Shown: piece by piece, positions 1 through 8,553 of the stretch
Layout: each line of letters opens with the position of its first letter
Position numbering within the stretch: position 1 is the first letter of the stretch
Assembly (NCBI GenBank): GCA_964619535.1
Contig: CAZUEX010000001.1
Coordinates: forward strand, 354,732-418,731
DNA length: 64,000 nucleotides
Source: Leptonema sp964619535
GTDB taxonomy: Bacteria; Spirochaetota; Leptospiria; Leptospirales; Leptonemataceae
Reading direction: 5' to 3'
Translations under genes and position numbers: made by a program
Notes under the pieces: generated by a model
The model's database searches: none
Told to the model about the DNA's origin: nothing
The model's input: the letters and a program-made list of their open reading frames with translations, nothing else

Positions 1-131
1 GTAAAGAAGAGCAGTATCCCGGTGACGTCTTTCTTTTTCTGGTCCAGGATCCGGAAAATCCCCGGACCGGAGATGAGGTTTTAGAAGCGCTCCGTCGCAT
101 CCTGACTGCGAATCTTGCTCCTGTTCCCTGA
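1..131 (+). CDS. C-terminal end of an unidentified protein (partial)
   Basis: The third forward frame is open from the window edge to a TGA at 129-131 and gives 42 residues ending in ...NLAPVP. The stretch is acidic then amphipathic and has no motif I recognise. It stops 32 bases before the LysM/M23 gene, so it could be the preceding gene of the same transcription unit. The open frame, direction and spacing are all that support it; function cannot be assigned from this fragment. Confidence 0.5.
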   Translation, partial: KEEQYPGDVFLFLVQDPENPRTGDEVLEALRRILTANLAPVP

Positions 132-163
132 AAAGAAACGGGAAAACGGTCGATACTGAAACT

Positions 164-1273
164 ATGAAAAGGTTGCTGCTATTCTTCTGTCTTTTACCTG
201 GAGTGCTTTTTGCCCATACAGAGCAGCACCGGGATTATGCTGACGAAATCGATCAGGCCCTGCACAGGTATGTGGAAGGGATTCGTCGTTCCGGATCCGT
301 CGATATCGACGAAGAAAAGATCAGTCGCATCTTTGGCAGATCCGGTGATGAGAATGAGGATGAGCTGATTCTCGAAGAAGAGGCAGATGCAGAGCAGACG
401 GCATTTGCCAATGCAGGCTCCAGGGTGCATGTTGTGCAAAAGGGCGAAACACTGTTTGCCATTGCACGGAAATACGGCGTTGTTCCCACAGATCTGATCA
501 AATGGAATCCCTTTCTGAACGGCAGGCCGCTTTACATCGGTGATCGGCTTACGCTGAAAAAAACGGAATCACTGCAAAGGCCTTCCTCACGCAAATCGGT
601 GAAGAAGCCAGGAGCGGGCTCATCGAACAAGATCAATGGCTGGAAGCGCAAGAAGGTTGTTAAATACAGGGTTAAGAAGTACACAGTAAAAAAGGGTGAT
701 TCACTGAGCGCCATAGCCCGCAAACATAAAAAATCGTTATCCGAGATATTAAAACTCAATAAGATGAAGAAGACCGATATCATTCATCCGAATCAGGTCC
801 TTCTTATCGAAAAGGTGAAGATTACCAGGGATTACCGATACAGAAAGCTCTTTGTTCAACCTGTAAAAGGCAGACTGAGCTCCGGGTTCGGTCGCAGACG
901 GAATCCTTTTGTCCCTGGACGGTATCACTTTCATAAGGGGATTGATCTTGCCGCTCCCATCGGAACCCCCTTTCATGCAGCACGGGATGGCCTGGTGGTC
1001 TTTTCCGGGCGCATGGGCGGCTACGGAAATGTCATTTTCATTCGTCACAAAGGTGGCTATATTACCGTATATGGTCATAACAAGGTGAACCTTGTGAAAA
1101 ACGGCGATATTGTCAGGCAGGGGCAGGTCATCGGCAGAATTGGCAGAACGGGAATCGCTACCGGACCGCATCTGCACTTTGAGGTCCGCAAGATGGATGA
1201 GATCATCAATCCCTTTGTTGCCTTAAAAATGCAGGAGGTGATACCCGTTTCCTCAAAGACGGCGTACAGATAA
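164..1273 (+). CDS. LysM-LysM-M23 peptidoglycan hydrolase
   Basis: A 369-residue exported protein expected to bind and cut, or help others cut, peptidoglycan in the periplasm. It has an N-terminal signal peptide (hydrophobic stretch at about residues 3-17), an acidic linker, one LysM domain near residues 88-131, a second near 170-215 after a Lys-rich linker, and a C-terminal M23/LytM domain. The zinc-ligand motifs are intact: HxxxD with His257 and Asp261, and HLH with His336 and His338, so it is probably an active endopeptidase. The stop is only 3 bases before gspC, so the two are almost certainly cotranscribed. The start lacks a strong Shine-Dalgarno but is the only Met placing the signal peptide at the N-terminus. 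Family assignment is firm; a role in secretion-channel assembly is inference. Confidence 0.93.
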   Translation: MKRLLLFFCLLPGVLFAHTEQHRDYADEIDQALHRYVEGIRRSGSVDIDEEKISRIFGRSGDENEDELILEEEADAEQTAFANAGSRVHVVQKGETLFAIARKYGVVPTDLIKWNPFLNGRPLYIGDRLTLKKTESLQRPSSRKSVKKPGAGSSNKINGWKRKKVVKYRVKKYTVKKGDSLSAIARKHKKSLSEILKLNKMKKTDIIHPNQVLLIEKVKITRDYRYRKLFVQPVKGRLSSGFGRRRNPFVPGRYHFHKGIDLAAPIGTPFHAARDGLVVFSGRMGGYGNVIFIRHKGGYITVYGHNKVNLVKNGDIVRQGQVIGRIGRTGIATGPHLHFEVRKMDEIINPFVALKMQEVIPVSSKTAYR

Positions 1274-1276
1274 TCG

Positions 1277-2110
1277 ATGGCATTTCTTTTCTGGCTGCAA
1301 AAGAATATTTTCTGGGTTATCCTCGTATCTGCTGTCTATCTCGGCTTTTCTCTTGCTTATATGGGGGCCACCGTTGCTCGACTCGTTATGCCCGAGCCTT
1401 CCCTTACACCGGGCACCAGGCCACGGGCCAGAGTGAGCAACGTTCCGCAAAGGCGTCCCTTTGAAGATTATGAATCCGTTATCGTCGGGAATCTCTTCCA
1501 GGGACGCATGGCCCAGGGGAACGAGGGCAATGTTGAGATTAAGGACGTAGTCCTGCATGGCGTGCTTGCCGGGCAGCGTTCTTTTGCCCGGGCCATAATC
1601 CAGATTAAGGGCGAAAATGAGATTCGGGAATACGCCATCGGTGAGCAGGCCGGAGGCAACAGGGTCGTGGCCATCTATGGCAACTCCGTGTTGCTCGATC
1701 GCGGTGGCAGGCAGCTTGAGCTTGCCGTGGGCGAAGATACGGCCACTGTGCCTGTTCCGGTGGCAAAACCGCAGGAAACTGCATCGGTCGACAAGAGGCT
1801 TACGGTACCGCGAAGCCGTATTGTTGCCCTGACCAGGGATCCGTCGATGGCCTTGAAGGCCGGTATGGTGCCCGTCCGCGCAGGAAAGAAGATTGCCGGC
1901 TGGAAGCTGGTCAAGGTAGCGCAGGATAGCATCTTTTATGAGCTCGGTGCAAGACCGGGTGATATCATCCGCCGCCTGAACGGAGAATCCCTGAACAATC
2001 AGGAGCGTCTGATGGAGCTCTACATGAGCCTAAAAACTCTGGACCGGATTAATGTCGTTCTTGAACGTGGCGGAAAGCTTCTGTCTTTTGAGATCGTGAT
2101 TCAAAATTGA
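1277..2110 (+). CDS. gspC: type II secretion protein GspC (inner-membrane clamp, PDZ)
   Basis: A 277-residue bitopic inner-membrane protein. A single transmembrane helix lies at about residues 10-37. A homology-region-like beta domain follows, centred on the 'VIVGNLFQ' motif near residue 70. A C-terminal PDZ domain covers about residues 190-277, with the carboxylate-loop-like 'GARPGDIIRRLNGE' segment. GspC links the outer-membrane secretin to the inner-membrane platform and helps select substrates. Domain order, length and position directly before gspD match the family. The gene begins 3 bases after the M23 gene and ends 30 bases before gspD. Confidence 0.9.
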   Translation: MAFLFWLQKNIFWVILVSAVYLGFSLAYMGATVARLVMPEPSLTPGTRPRARVSNVPQRRPFEDYESVIVGNLFQGRMAQGNEGNVEIKDVVLHGVLAGQRSFARAIIQIKGENEIREYAIGEQAGGNRVVAIYGNSVLLDRGGRQLELAVGEDTATVPVPVAKPQETASVDKRLTVPRSRIVALTRDPSMALKAGMVPVRAGKKIAGWKLVKVAQDSIFYELGARPGDIIRRLNGESLNNQERLMELYMSLKTLDRINVVLERGGKLLSFEIVIQN

Positions 2111-2140
2111 TAGAGGCCAAACCGATAATCGAACCAAACT

Positions 2141-3925
2141 ATGCATCTGCCTTCTCGAAAGTCTAAAGCCCTTGTTCTTGTTCTGTTACTTCTTTCAAGT
2201 GCCATCCTGTCACAGGAACCGCCGCGACGTATCCCCGGTGGTATGTTCCTGCCGAACTTTCGCGACGTCGAGATTGCGGATTTTCTGAAGACCATGGCTC
2301 AGGTGACCCGGCGAAACATCCTGGTCGATGATTCCATTAAAGGAAAGATCACGGTCGTGGCCTATAAGCCGATCCCTGTATCCGAAGCCCTGGCCTTTAT
2401 GAAACGGGTCCTTGAGGTGCGCGGCTTTGCCGTGATCGAAGAAGGCGGCCTGATCAAGATCTCCAAAACGGCCGAGGCCGTTTCGCAATCAGAAACGAAG
2501 TCGTCGGTCGGTGAAGGCGATGCCGATATCGTGACCACGGTGTATCGTGTTCCCGAGTATGCCAGTCTGAATGAGATTCTTGCCTTCTTCCAGAAGATTG
2601 GTGGTAAGGACGTCGTGGTGGAGCCGGTTCGCTCTTCGGGGTCGATCGTCCTTTCAGGCTATGCTCCCCGTATTAAACGCATGCTGGATCTGGCCGATGA
2701 GATTCTTCCGGAAGAACAGGAAGACAGTGCAGGCGGAGCTCAGGAAGGAGTCCATATCTATCAGGTGATGAACCTGCAGGCGGAAAGCCTGGCCTCCGTA
2801 TTGGTGAAGCTGGACGCACCCGATACAGACGTCGGTAACAGGGATGCAAAGACACAGAGGCAGACCGCCAAGATTCGCGCCGTGGCCCATAAAGAATCCA
2901 ATACGGTCATCGTAACGGCCGGGCGAGAAGAGTGGAAGGAAATTCGTAACATTATCGAGCAGCTCGACCGCCAGCGCAAACAGATCCTGCTTGAGGTTCT
3001 CATAGCAGAGGTAAGCGGAAAAGATACGAAGGACTTTGGAATTGACTGGCGCTGGACAAGTTCATCGTCCGGTCATTCGCAGTTTAACAGTGGTCTGGCG
3101 GTAGAAGGGTCGATGGTGGATACCGACGGCAGTATTACCGGCAATAATACGCTTTCAGGTTTTTCCGTGGGCTTCTTGAAGAAAGGGGGAGACCTGCTTG
3201 GCATCTTTAATGCCAACGTTTCCAATCAGAATTTCAATGTGCTTTCTGCTCCGCAGATCCTGACGCTCGATAACCAGGAAGCAGAGATCAACGTAGGGCA
3301 GGATGTGCCGGTGAAGACGCAGGAGCGCACCTCCGGGGGCGGAACCTCTGAGGCCACTGTGAACTCGTTTGAATACAGGCCGTCGGGGATTACCCTGAAG
3401 TTTACGCCGAACATTAATTCAAAGGGGAATATTGTCCTCGAGCTTTTTTCGGAAGTGACAACCATCGAAGGCGGAACGTCGACGACGGTGAATCCAACGT
3501 TTAACAAACGAAACATCAAGACCTTTATCACTGTGGATAACGGTCAGACCGTTGTGATTGGTGGCCTTGTGGCTACGGAGAGATTGCAGGCCGTTACGAA
3601 GATTCCGTTGCTTGGCGATATTCCGCTTCTCGGCTTTATCTTTCGTCGCACCACGTTTGAAACCAAACGCACCAATCTTATGGTATTCCTTACGCCGATC
3701 ATCCTGGATGATCGCGACAAAGCAGATGAATTAACAGGAATCAAACGCAGTCAGCAGATCGATATGAGCCGAATCCTGCAGGATGATATTCGTCTCTGGC
3801 CGCAGAAACGGGTTCCGCTGTTGCGCAATGAGAATGCAGAAAAGAACGAGGATCATCGGATTCATATCTACGATCCTGAAAACCGACCGAATAATCGTTC
3901 AGAGTCCGTGCCGGCGAAGCCCTGA
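2141..3925 (+). CDS. gspD: type II secretion secretin GspD
   Basis: A 594-residue outer-membrane secretin forming the exit channel. A signal peptide (about residues 1-24) is followed by an N0 domain (about 30-105), two further N-type domains (about 130-200 and 205-285) and the C-terminal secretin barrel. The barrel begins at 'ILLEVLIAEV' and contains the 'VPVKT' and 'VVIGGL' segments typical of the family. It is shorter than many GspD proteins (650-700 residues) and appears to have one N domain fewer than the usual N0-N1-N2-N3. The tail after the barrel is polar and could hold the S-domain/pilotin contact. No Shine-Dalgarno is obvious before the ATG. Confidence 0.95.
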   Translation: MHLPSRKSKALVLVLLLLSSAILSQEPPRRIPGGMFLPNFRDVEIADFLKTMAQVTRRNILVDDSIKGKITVVAYKPIPVSEALAFMKRVLEVRGFAVIEEGGLIKISKTAEAVSQSETKSSVGEGDADIVTTVYRVPEYASLNEILAFFQKIGGKDVVVEPVRSSGSIVLSGYAPRIKRMLDLADEILPEEQEDSAGGAQEGVHIYQVMNLQAESLASVLVKLDAPDTDVGNRDAKTQRQTAKIRAVAHKESNTVIVTAGREEWKEIRNIIEQLDRQRKQILLEVLIAEVSGKDTKDFGIDWRWTSSSSGHSQFNSGLAVEGSMVDTDGSITGNNTLSGFSVGFLKKGGDLLGIFNANVSNQNFNVLSAPQILTLDNQEAEINVGQDVPVKTQERTSGGGTSEATVNSFEYRPSGITLKFTPNINSKGNIVLELFSEVTTIEGGTSTTVNPTFNKRNIKTFITVDNGQTVVIGGLVATERLQAVTKIPLLGDIPLLGFIFRRTTFETKRTNLMVFLTPIILDDRDKADELTGIKRSQQIDMSRILQDDIRLWPQKRVPLLRNENAEKNEDHRIHIYDPENRPNNRSESVPAKP

Positions 3926-3996
3926 CATAGATCGTTGAGCATGTGTGGCATGGATACCGAAACGAAGGCAACAGAGCCCTGTAACCGGAAGATACA

Positions 3997-5667
3997 ATGA
4001 AAAAGCCGTTAGGTGAGCTCCTGCTTGAAGAGGGAGTAATCAGTCGGGATGAACTGAATGACGTCCTGAAGATACAGGAAAAATCTCCCCTGCGCATCGG
4101 TCAGATCTTGCAGAAGAAAGGCATTGCAGACGAGACCGACGTCCTCTCTGTACTGGCGCAACAGTTCGGCCTGGCCTTCGAGAAACGTCTTCCTTTCAAA
4201 GCAGATGCCGCCTTCGAACGCATCCCTTCCTCTCTCATGGAAAAGTACCGGATGGTGCCTTTTGAGAAGAAGGGAAGGCTTATCAGGATTGCTTTAGCCG
4301 ATCCCGAGCAGGTGCACTACCAGGATGATCTGCGTCGCCACCTGAAGGGCTACAGGGTTGAGTTTGTCGTTTCTACCGAAACGGAAATCAATCGCATCTA
4401 TCACGGGCATTTTCAAAGGGCAGGAGAAGCTGCCAGGGATGTCATCGAAGGGCTGGCAGGTGAAGAATACGGCGATCTGAACCTGAGCGACGATCAGGCA
4501 GACCTTGCAAACGATGCTCCCATTATTCGAATGGTGAATGCCATTCTGACACAGGCGGTACAGGAGCGAGCATCGGATATTCATATTGAGCCATACGAGA
4601 AGATGACGGTGGTGCGTTATCGCATCGACGGCATTCTGCATAAGCGGCTGAACCCTCCAAGGGCCGTGCATGCAGGCATTGTTTCGCGTATCAAGATTGA
4701 GTCGAACCTGAACATTGCTGAAAACCGGCTGCCACAGGATGGGCGCTTTCGTAAACGTATAGCCGGTAAAGAGGTGGACATTCGCGTTTCGACGATCCCT
4801 TCTCGACACGGAGAAAGGGTCGTTCTTCGCCTTCTTAACAAGTCCGATGTGCGTTTTGACCTTGACGGAATGGGCCTGTATCCGGACCTTCTGAGGCGTA
4901 TTCGCAATGTAATGGCGCAGACCAATGGTATACTTCTGGTTACCGGACCAACCGGTTCCGGTAAGTCGACCACGCTGTATGGGATGTTAACCGAACTGAA
5001 TGAAGAATCGCGCAACATTATGACCGCAGAAGATCCGGTTGAATACGAAGTCCCCGGAATCTCACAAACGCAGGTAAATGAGAAGATTGGTCTGACCTTT
5101 GCCTCTGCACTGCGGACGATGTTGCGTCAGGACCCGGATATCATCATGGTGGGAGAAATCCGGGATGCAGAAACGGCTCGAATAGCCATACAGGCTGCCC
5201 TGACCGGTCACCTGGTGCTGTCCACGCTCCATACGAACGACGCTCCCTCTGCCGTAACGCGGCTGGCTGATATGGGCATAGAGCCATATCTGATTACAAG
5301 TACCGTTCGCGGTGTGATTGCACAGCGTCTTGCACGTCGCATCTGTCCGCATTGTAAAACGACCTACACGCCCGATCGGTCTCAGCTTCTGGAAGCGGGT
5401 TTGAAGCCTTCGGAGCTCAGGGGTAAGCGATTTGCGCGCGGCAAAGGCTGTGAACACTGTTCGCACACCGGTTTTCTTGGCCGCCTTGGCATCTTCGAAT
5501 ACATGGACATGACACCTTCCGTTCAGCGCGGGGTGCTTCAGGGAAAGGACTCGGAGTCTTTGAAAGAGATTGCCGCAAAAGAAGGATTGATTACCCTGCT
5601 GGATTATGGTCGCCGCAAGATCCTGGACGGTGAAACTACACCCGAAGAAGTTCTGAGAGTTTGCTGA
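3997..5667 (+). CDS. gspE: type II secretion ATPase GspE
   Basis: A 556-residue cytoplasmic hexameric ATPase powering pseudopilus assembly. An N-terminal GspE/MshEN-type domain covers about residues 1-150 and the AAA+ core follows. Walker A is GPTGSGKST at residues 317-325. The Asp box, Walker B ('PDIIMVGEIRD') and His box ('TGHLVLSTLHTND') are present. A tetracysteine zinc site is intact: Cys450/Cys453 and Cys485/Cys488. GGAAG lies before the ATG. The 3' end overlaps gspF by one base (TGATG), indicating coupled translation. GspE normally docks on GspL, and no gspL is in this window. Confidence 0.96.
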   Translation: MKKPLGELLLEEGVISRDELNDVLKIQEKSPLRIGQILQKKGIADETDVLSVLAQQFGLAFEKRLPFKADAAFERIPSSLMEKYRMVPFEKKGRLIRIALADPEQVHYQDDLRRHLKGYRVEFVVSTETEINRIYHGHFQRAGEAARDVIEGLAGEEYGDLNLSDDQADLANDAPIIRMVNAILTQAVQERASDIHIEPYEKMTVVRYRIDGILHKRLNPPRAVHAGIVSRIKIESNLNIAENRLPQDGRFRKRIAGKEVDIRVSTIPSRHGERVVLRLLNKSDVRFDLDGMGLYPDLLRRIRNVMAQTNGILLVTGPTGSGKSTTLYGMLTELNEESRNIMTAEDPVEYEVPGISQTQVNEKIGLTFASALRTMLRQDPDIIMVGEIRDAETARIAIQAALTGHLVLSTLHTNDAPSAVTRLADMGIEPYLITSTVRGVIAQRLARRICPHCKTTYTPDRSQLLEAGLKPSELRGKRFARGKGCEHCSHTGFLGRLGIFEYMDMTPSVQRGVLQGKDSESLKEIAAKEGLITLLDYGRRKILDGETTPEEVLRVC

Positions 5668-6893
5668 TGCCAGTTTTTCGCTACACGGCAGTTAACAGAA
5701 AGGGGCAGAACGAAAAAGGCATCATCGATGCGCAGTCTGCAGCGTCGGCCAGGCAGATGCTGCGAGCCAGAGGACTGATTGTACGGCAACTTGCCGAGGA
5801 TGAAGAAAAGCGAGACCGGGAGCTGTTTCCCTTTCTGTCACGGTTCCTTTACAGGGTTCCCCGAAAGGACGTGGCCCTTTTTGTTCGTCAGCTGGGCACG
5901 TTGCTGGATGCGGGAATCCCCCTCGATCGATCGCTTCAGAACATCATCGAACAGACGGAAAACCAGTATCTAAAGAAGGCGCTGATAGAGATTCGCGGAG
6001 ACATCGTAGAAGGAGAGTCTCTGAGCAAGGCACTTGCAAAGCACGGGGCCATCTTTCCCGACATGTATAAGAATCTTGTGGCCGTCGGCGAACAGACCGG
6101 AACCTATGAGAAAGCGCTGCTGCGCCTGGCCGATCTGGAAGAGGCAAACCTGCGCATCAAGAATAAGGTGCTTTCTGCCCTTTTTTATCCCCTGATATTG
6201 ATTGGTATTCTTGGTTTGCTGCTCGTCTTTCTTATGTCTGTCGTCATTCCTCAGATGCAGGAGCTCTTTGTAACGCTGAATGCCGAGCTGCCGTTGATTA
6301 CAAGGATCGTCATTGGAGTTTCCGGTCTGTTTGCATTTCCATGGATTCTTATGTTTCCGGTTTTGATCGCTACCGCCGCTCTGGGGATGCATGCCTGGCT
6401 GAGCAAGCCTGAAGGCAGGCAGCAGTTTGAGCAGCTTGTTCTGTCAACACCGGTTCTCGGCAATCTGATCCAGAAGGTGCTGCTTGCACGGTTTTCGCGC
6501 AACCTCGGTGTGATGCTTGAAAGCAGGGTATCGCTGATCGTTGCACTTCAGGTAACAGCCCGGGTGGTAAACCACAGCATCTTCAGCGCTGAGATCCTGC
6601 AGGCCATTGACCGCATTCGAGAAGGAAGTAGCCTGACAGAGGCCTTTCGAGACTCTGTTGTCATGACGCAGATGGTACGGGGAATGCTGGCTGCCGGTGA
6701 AGCCACGGACCGTGTTGCACCGATGATCGTGAAGCTTGCAGACATCCTCGAAGATGAAGTGGACGCTTCGGTGCAGAGGTTTTCTACTTTACTGGAACCT
6801 GCCATGATGGTTTTCATGGGACTGATGATTGGCGGCATCATGGGAGCCATTATGATGCCCATGTACAGGCTGACAAAAGAGCTACAATTCTAA
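5667..6893 (+). CDS. gspF: type II secretion inner-membrane platform GspF
   Basis: A 408-residue polytopic protein with two T2SSF domains (about residues 65-195 and 270-395) and hydrophobic helices near 170-192, 215-245 and 375-400. It starts at the ATG overlapping the gspE stop (TGATG); a TTG two codons upstream is less likely. The N-terminal 'FRYTAVNRKGQ' motif is typical of GspF/PilC. It is the rotary or scaffold partner of GspE in building the pseudopilus. No truncation or missing segment is seen. Confidence 0.95.
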   Translation: MPVFRYTAVNRKGQNEKGIIDAQSAASARQMLRARGLIVRQLAEDEEKRDRELFPFLSRFLYRVPRKDVALFVRQLGTLLDAGIPLDRSLQNIIEQTENQYLKKALIEIRGDIVEGESLSKALAKHGAIFPDMYKNLVAVGEQTGTYEKALLRLADLEEANLRIKNKVLSALFYPLILIGILGLLLVFLMSVVIPQMQELFVTLNAELPLITRIVIGVSGLFAFPWILMFPVLIATAALGMHAWLSKPEGRQQFEQLVLSTPVLGNLIQKVLLARFSRNLGVMLESRVSLIVALQVTARVVNHSIFSAEILQAIDRIREGSSLTEAFRDSVVMTQMVRGMLAAGEATDRVAPMIVKLADILEDEVDASVQRFSTLLEPAMMVFMGLMIGGIMGAIMMPMYRLTKELQF

Positions 6894-6900
6894 TTTGCCT

Positions 6901-6909
6901 GGAGGTGAT
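6901..6909 (+). promoter_or_regulatory. consensus Shine-Dalgarno of gspG
   Basis: GGAGGTGAT lies 2 bases before the gspG ATG at 6912, with the GGAGG core 6 bases from it. It is the strongest ribosome-binding site in this operon, where most genes are coupled by overlaps. The major pseudopilin is needed in far more copies than the other components, so a strong site here makes sense. It fixes the gspG start. Confidence 0.8.
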
Positions 6910-6911
6910 AG

Positions 6912-7385
6912 ATGTTTTTACGATGGAAGCGGGACTTCAGAAGGAAAGCCCGCAGGGGGTTGACGCTTGTGGAACTGGCCATTGTTGTGCTTGTTCTGAG
7001 CGCCATTATGGGCGTTGTGTTCTACAATCTTCGTGAATCGGCCAGTGATGTGCAGGCAGGTACTCGCAGATTGCAGGTTGGACAGTTTCAGGCAAACCGT
7101 CTTCCCATGAAGCTGGAAGAATATTTGAATGCAGGTGGGATGATCAATTACGGTGATGATCTTACCGTGCTAATGGAAGAGATTCCCGGTACCTCCTATG
7201 AGCCCGCCAAAGAGGAGCTCGTCATGGATCCCTGGGGAAGCCCCTATTTCCTCTGCCAGGGCGATGATGGTTCTGACCGCATCTGCTCTCTCGGTAAAGA
7301 CAGACAGGAGGGTGGCGAAGGAGAGAATGCCGACTTTCAGCTCGATGATGAGAAAACATGGCCTGCCTGGCTGAAGAGACGATAG
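6912..7385 (+). CDS. gspG: major pseudopilin GspG
   Basis: A 157-residue type IV prepilin-like protein with a 16-residue basic leader ending in Gly, cleavage before Leu-Thr-Leu-Val-Glu (Glu at mature position 5), and a hydrophobic N-helix. The C-terminal half has the GspG layout: 'DPWGSPYFLC', then a Gly/Asp-rich calcium-loop-like region ('GDDGSD' and 'GEGENADF'). Two Cys flank this loop and could form a disulfide. The residue after cleavage is Leu where Phe is usual. The gene follows gspF by 18 bases and has a consensus Shine-Dalgarno. Confidence 0.93.
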   Translation: MFLRWKRDFRRKARRGLTLVELAIVVLVLSAIMGVVFYNLRESASDVQAGTRRLQVGQFQANRLPMKLEEYLNAGGMINYGDDLTVLMEEIPGTSYEPAKEELVMDPWGSPYFLCQGDDGSDRICSLGKDRQEGGEGENADFQLDDEKTWPAWLKRR

Positions 7386-7407
7386 GTTTATCCGAATCGT
7401 TCTGCAA

Positions 7408-7451
7408 CCAGTCCGCTCCGGCCTGCCGGCAGGGAGGTCCGAACGGACTGG
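7408..7451 (+). repeat. nested inverted repeat between gspG and the next pseudopilin
   Basis: An 8-base outer stem, CCAGTCCG at 7408-7415 and CGGACTGG at 7444-7451, encloses a perfect 12-base palindrome CCTGCCGGCAGG at 7422-7433. CTCC/GGAG can add pairs at 7416-7419 and 7433-7436. A small TCCG-AA-CGGA hairpin sits on the right side. The element begins 22 bases after the gspG stop and ends 11 bases before the likely start of the next gene. It could be a dispersed palindromic element, a processing or stability hairpin protecting gspG mRNA, or a translational brake on the minor pseudopilin. No other copy was noticed in the window. Confidence 0.6.
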
Positions 7452-7462
7452 CGCACAGGTCC

Positions 7463-8023
7463 ATGCCATTTCGGCAGGGCCTGACCTTGATTGAAGTCAG
7501 CATCGTTTTGCTCATCATTACCGCGGTGATGGGCCTGCTTTTCGGAATGCTCGGAAGCTTCTCCAGCCTTCGTTCTGCCCAGGATGAAGGGGAGGCGCTG
7601 GCACAGGCCTATACCATGGCACGCCGGACTGCCATCATGTCCGGTGAAACCGTATACCTGGAATTGAACCTTGATGAAGAGACCTATCACGCCTACAGGA
7701 TGGAGCGTAAAGACCAGGAGGTTCAGAAAAAGATATTTCTGAAAGAACGCACCCTGTCTTCGCGTAATTCCCTGGTGGCCGTCGTCTCTCCTCTGGGCGG
7801 GCGTATTACATCTGGTGTTGTTACCCTGCCATTTTACAGCTATGGCAGAACGGAAGAGGTATCGATTCATCTGGGTGAAGAATCTTCGATAAAAAGGACG
7901 GTGCATTTCCCGGCCTTTGGCATTGTGGGGCGGATTGAAGAAGGCGAAACATTGCCGGAAAGCATGCCCATGGACGATGATGAAATACGTGAACAGGAAC
8001 GTCTGGAAGAGACGGAGTTTTGA
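7463..8023 (+). CDS. gspH: minor pseudopilin, GspH-like
   Basis: A 186-residue type IV prepilin-like protein. With the ATG at 7463 the leader is six residues (MPFRQG) before Leu-Thr-Leu-Ile-Glu and a hydrophobic helix. An in-frame ATG at 7358 inside gspG would give a 41-residue leader and make the palindrome coding, which is unlikely. The mature domain is beta-rich with an acidic C-terminus. GspH identity rests on order (first after gspG) and size, not on residues I can match, so the H/I/J naming is positional. It overlaps the next gene by one base (TGATG). Confidence 0.75.
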   Translation: MPFRQGLTLIEVSIVLLIITAVMGLLFGMLGSFSSLRSAQDEGEALAQAYTMARRTAIMSGETVYLELNLDEETYHAYRMERKDQEVQKKIFLKERTLSSRNSLVAVVSPLGGRITSGVVTLPFYSYGRTEEVSIHLGEESSIKRTVHFPAFGIVGRIEEGETLPESMPMDDDEIREQERLEETEF

Positions 8024-8553
8024 TGCGCTTACCCCGTAACAGGTTACGCAGCGGCCTTACGCTTGTGGAGATGGCTCTGGCCATCGGCGTTGCGGCCACC
8101 TTTGGCATGATGACCCTCCACTTTCTTGCCGATGGCATGAAAAAGCGACAGGAGGCTGAGAAGATACATCTGGCCACCACACTTGCACGGGCAAAGATGG
8201 CCCAGCTCTTGAGCAGACCCTTTCTTGACCAAACCGATGAAGAAGGTGAGATGGGCACTACAGGCCCTTACGCCCATTTTCGCTACCGTCTGATCATAAC
8301 AGAAGAGCAGATCGATCTGGCTGCCGCTGCTTCAGAAGGCAGGCTATCAGGCATCAATGTCGACGATCAGCTGGATGCCGGTATTCAAAATGCCGCCGTG
8401 CAGGAACGAGCCGGTCAGGGCGTGTCCACACAGACGGGCGGACTGGTTGATATTAACCGCATCGTCCTTATCGTTGACTATCCCGTTGGCAGAAAGCGAA
8501 AACAGCTGCGCATCGAAACCTTTAAATCTGCAGCGAAGACGATCCGGCCATGA
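8023..8553 (+). CDS. gspI: minor pseudopilin, GspI-like
   Basis: A 176-residue prepilin-like protein with an 11-residue basic leader (MRLPRNRLRSG), cleavage before Leu-Thr-Leu-Val-Glu, and a hydrophobic helix to about residue 33. The body is polar with a long central insertion. It starts at the ATG overlapping the previous stop and ends in ATGA overlap with the next gene. It would sit at the pseudopilus tip with GspJ and GspK. The subtype call is by gene order; membership of the prepilin family is clear. Confidence 0.72.
   Translation: MRLPRNRLRSGLTLVEMALAIGVAATFGMMTLHFLADGMKKRQEAEKIHLATTLARAKMAQLLSRPFLDQTDEEGEMGTTGPYAHFRYRLIITEEQIDLAAAASEGRLSGINVDDQLDAGIQNAAVQERAGQGVSTQTGGLVDINRIVLIVDYPVGRKRKQLRIETFKSAAKTIRP

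Noticed and set aside
7358..7462. Longer N-terminus for the GspH-like gene from the ATG at 7358
   Set aside because: It would give a 41-residue prepilin leader and turn the palindrome into coding sequence; the short basic leader from 7463 fits the family.
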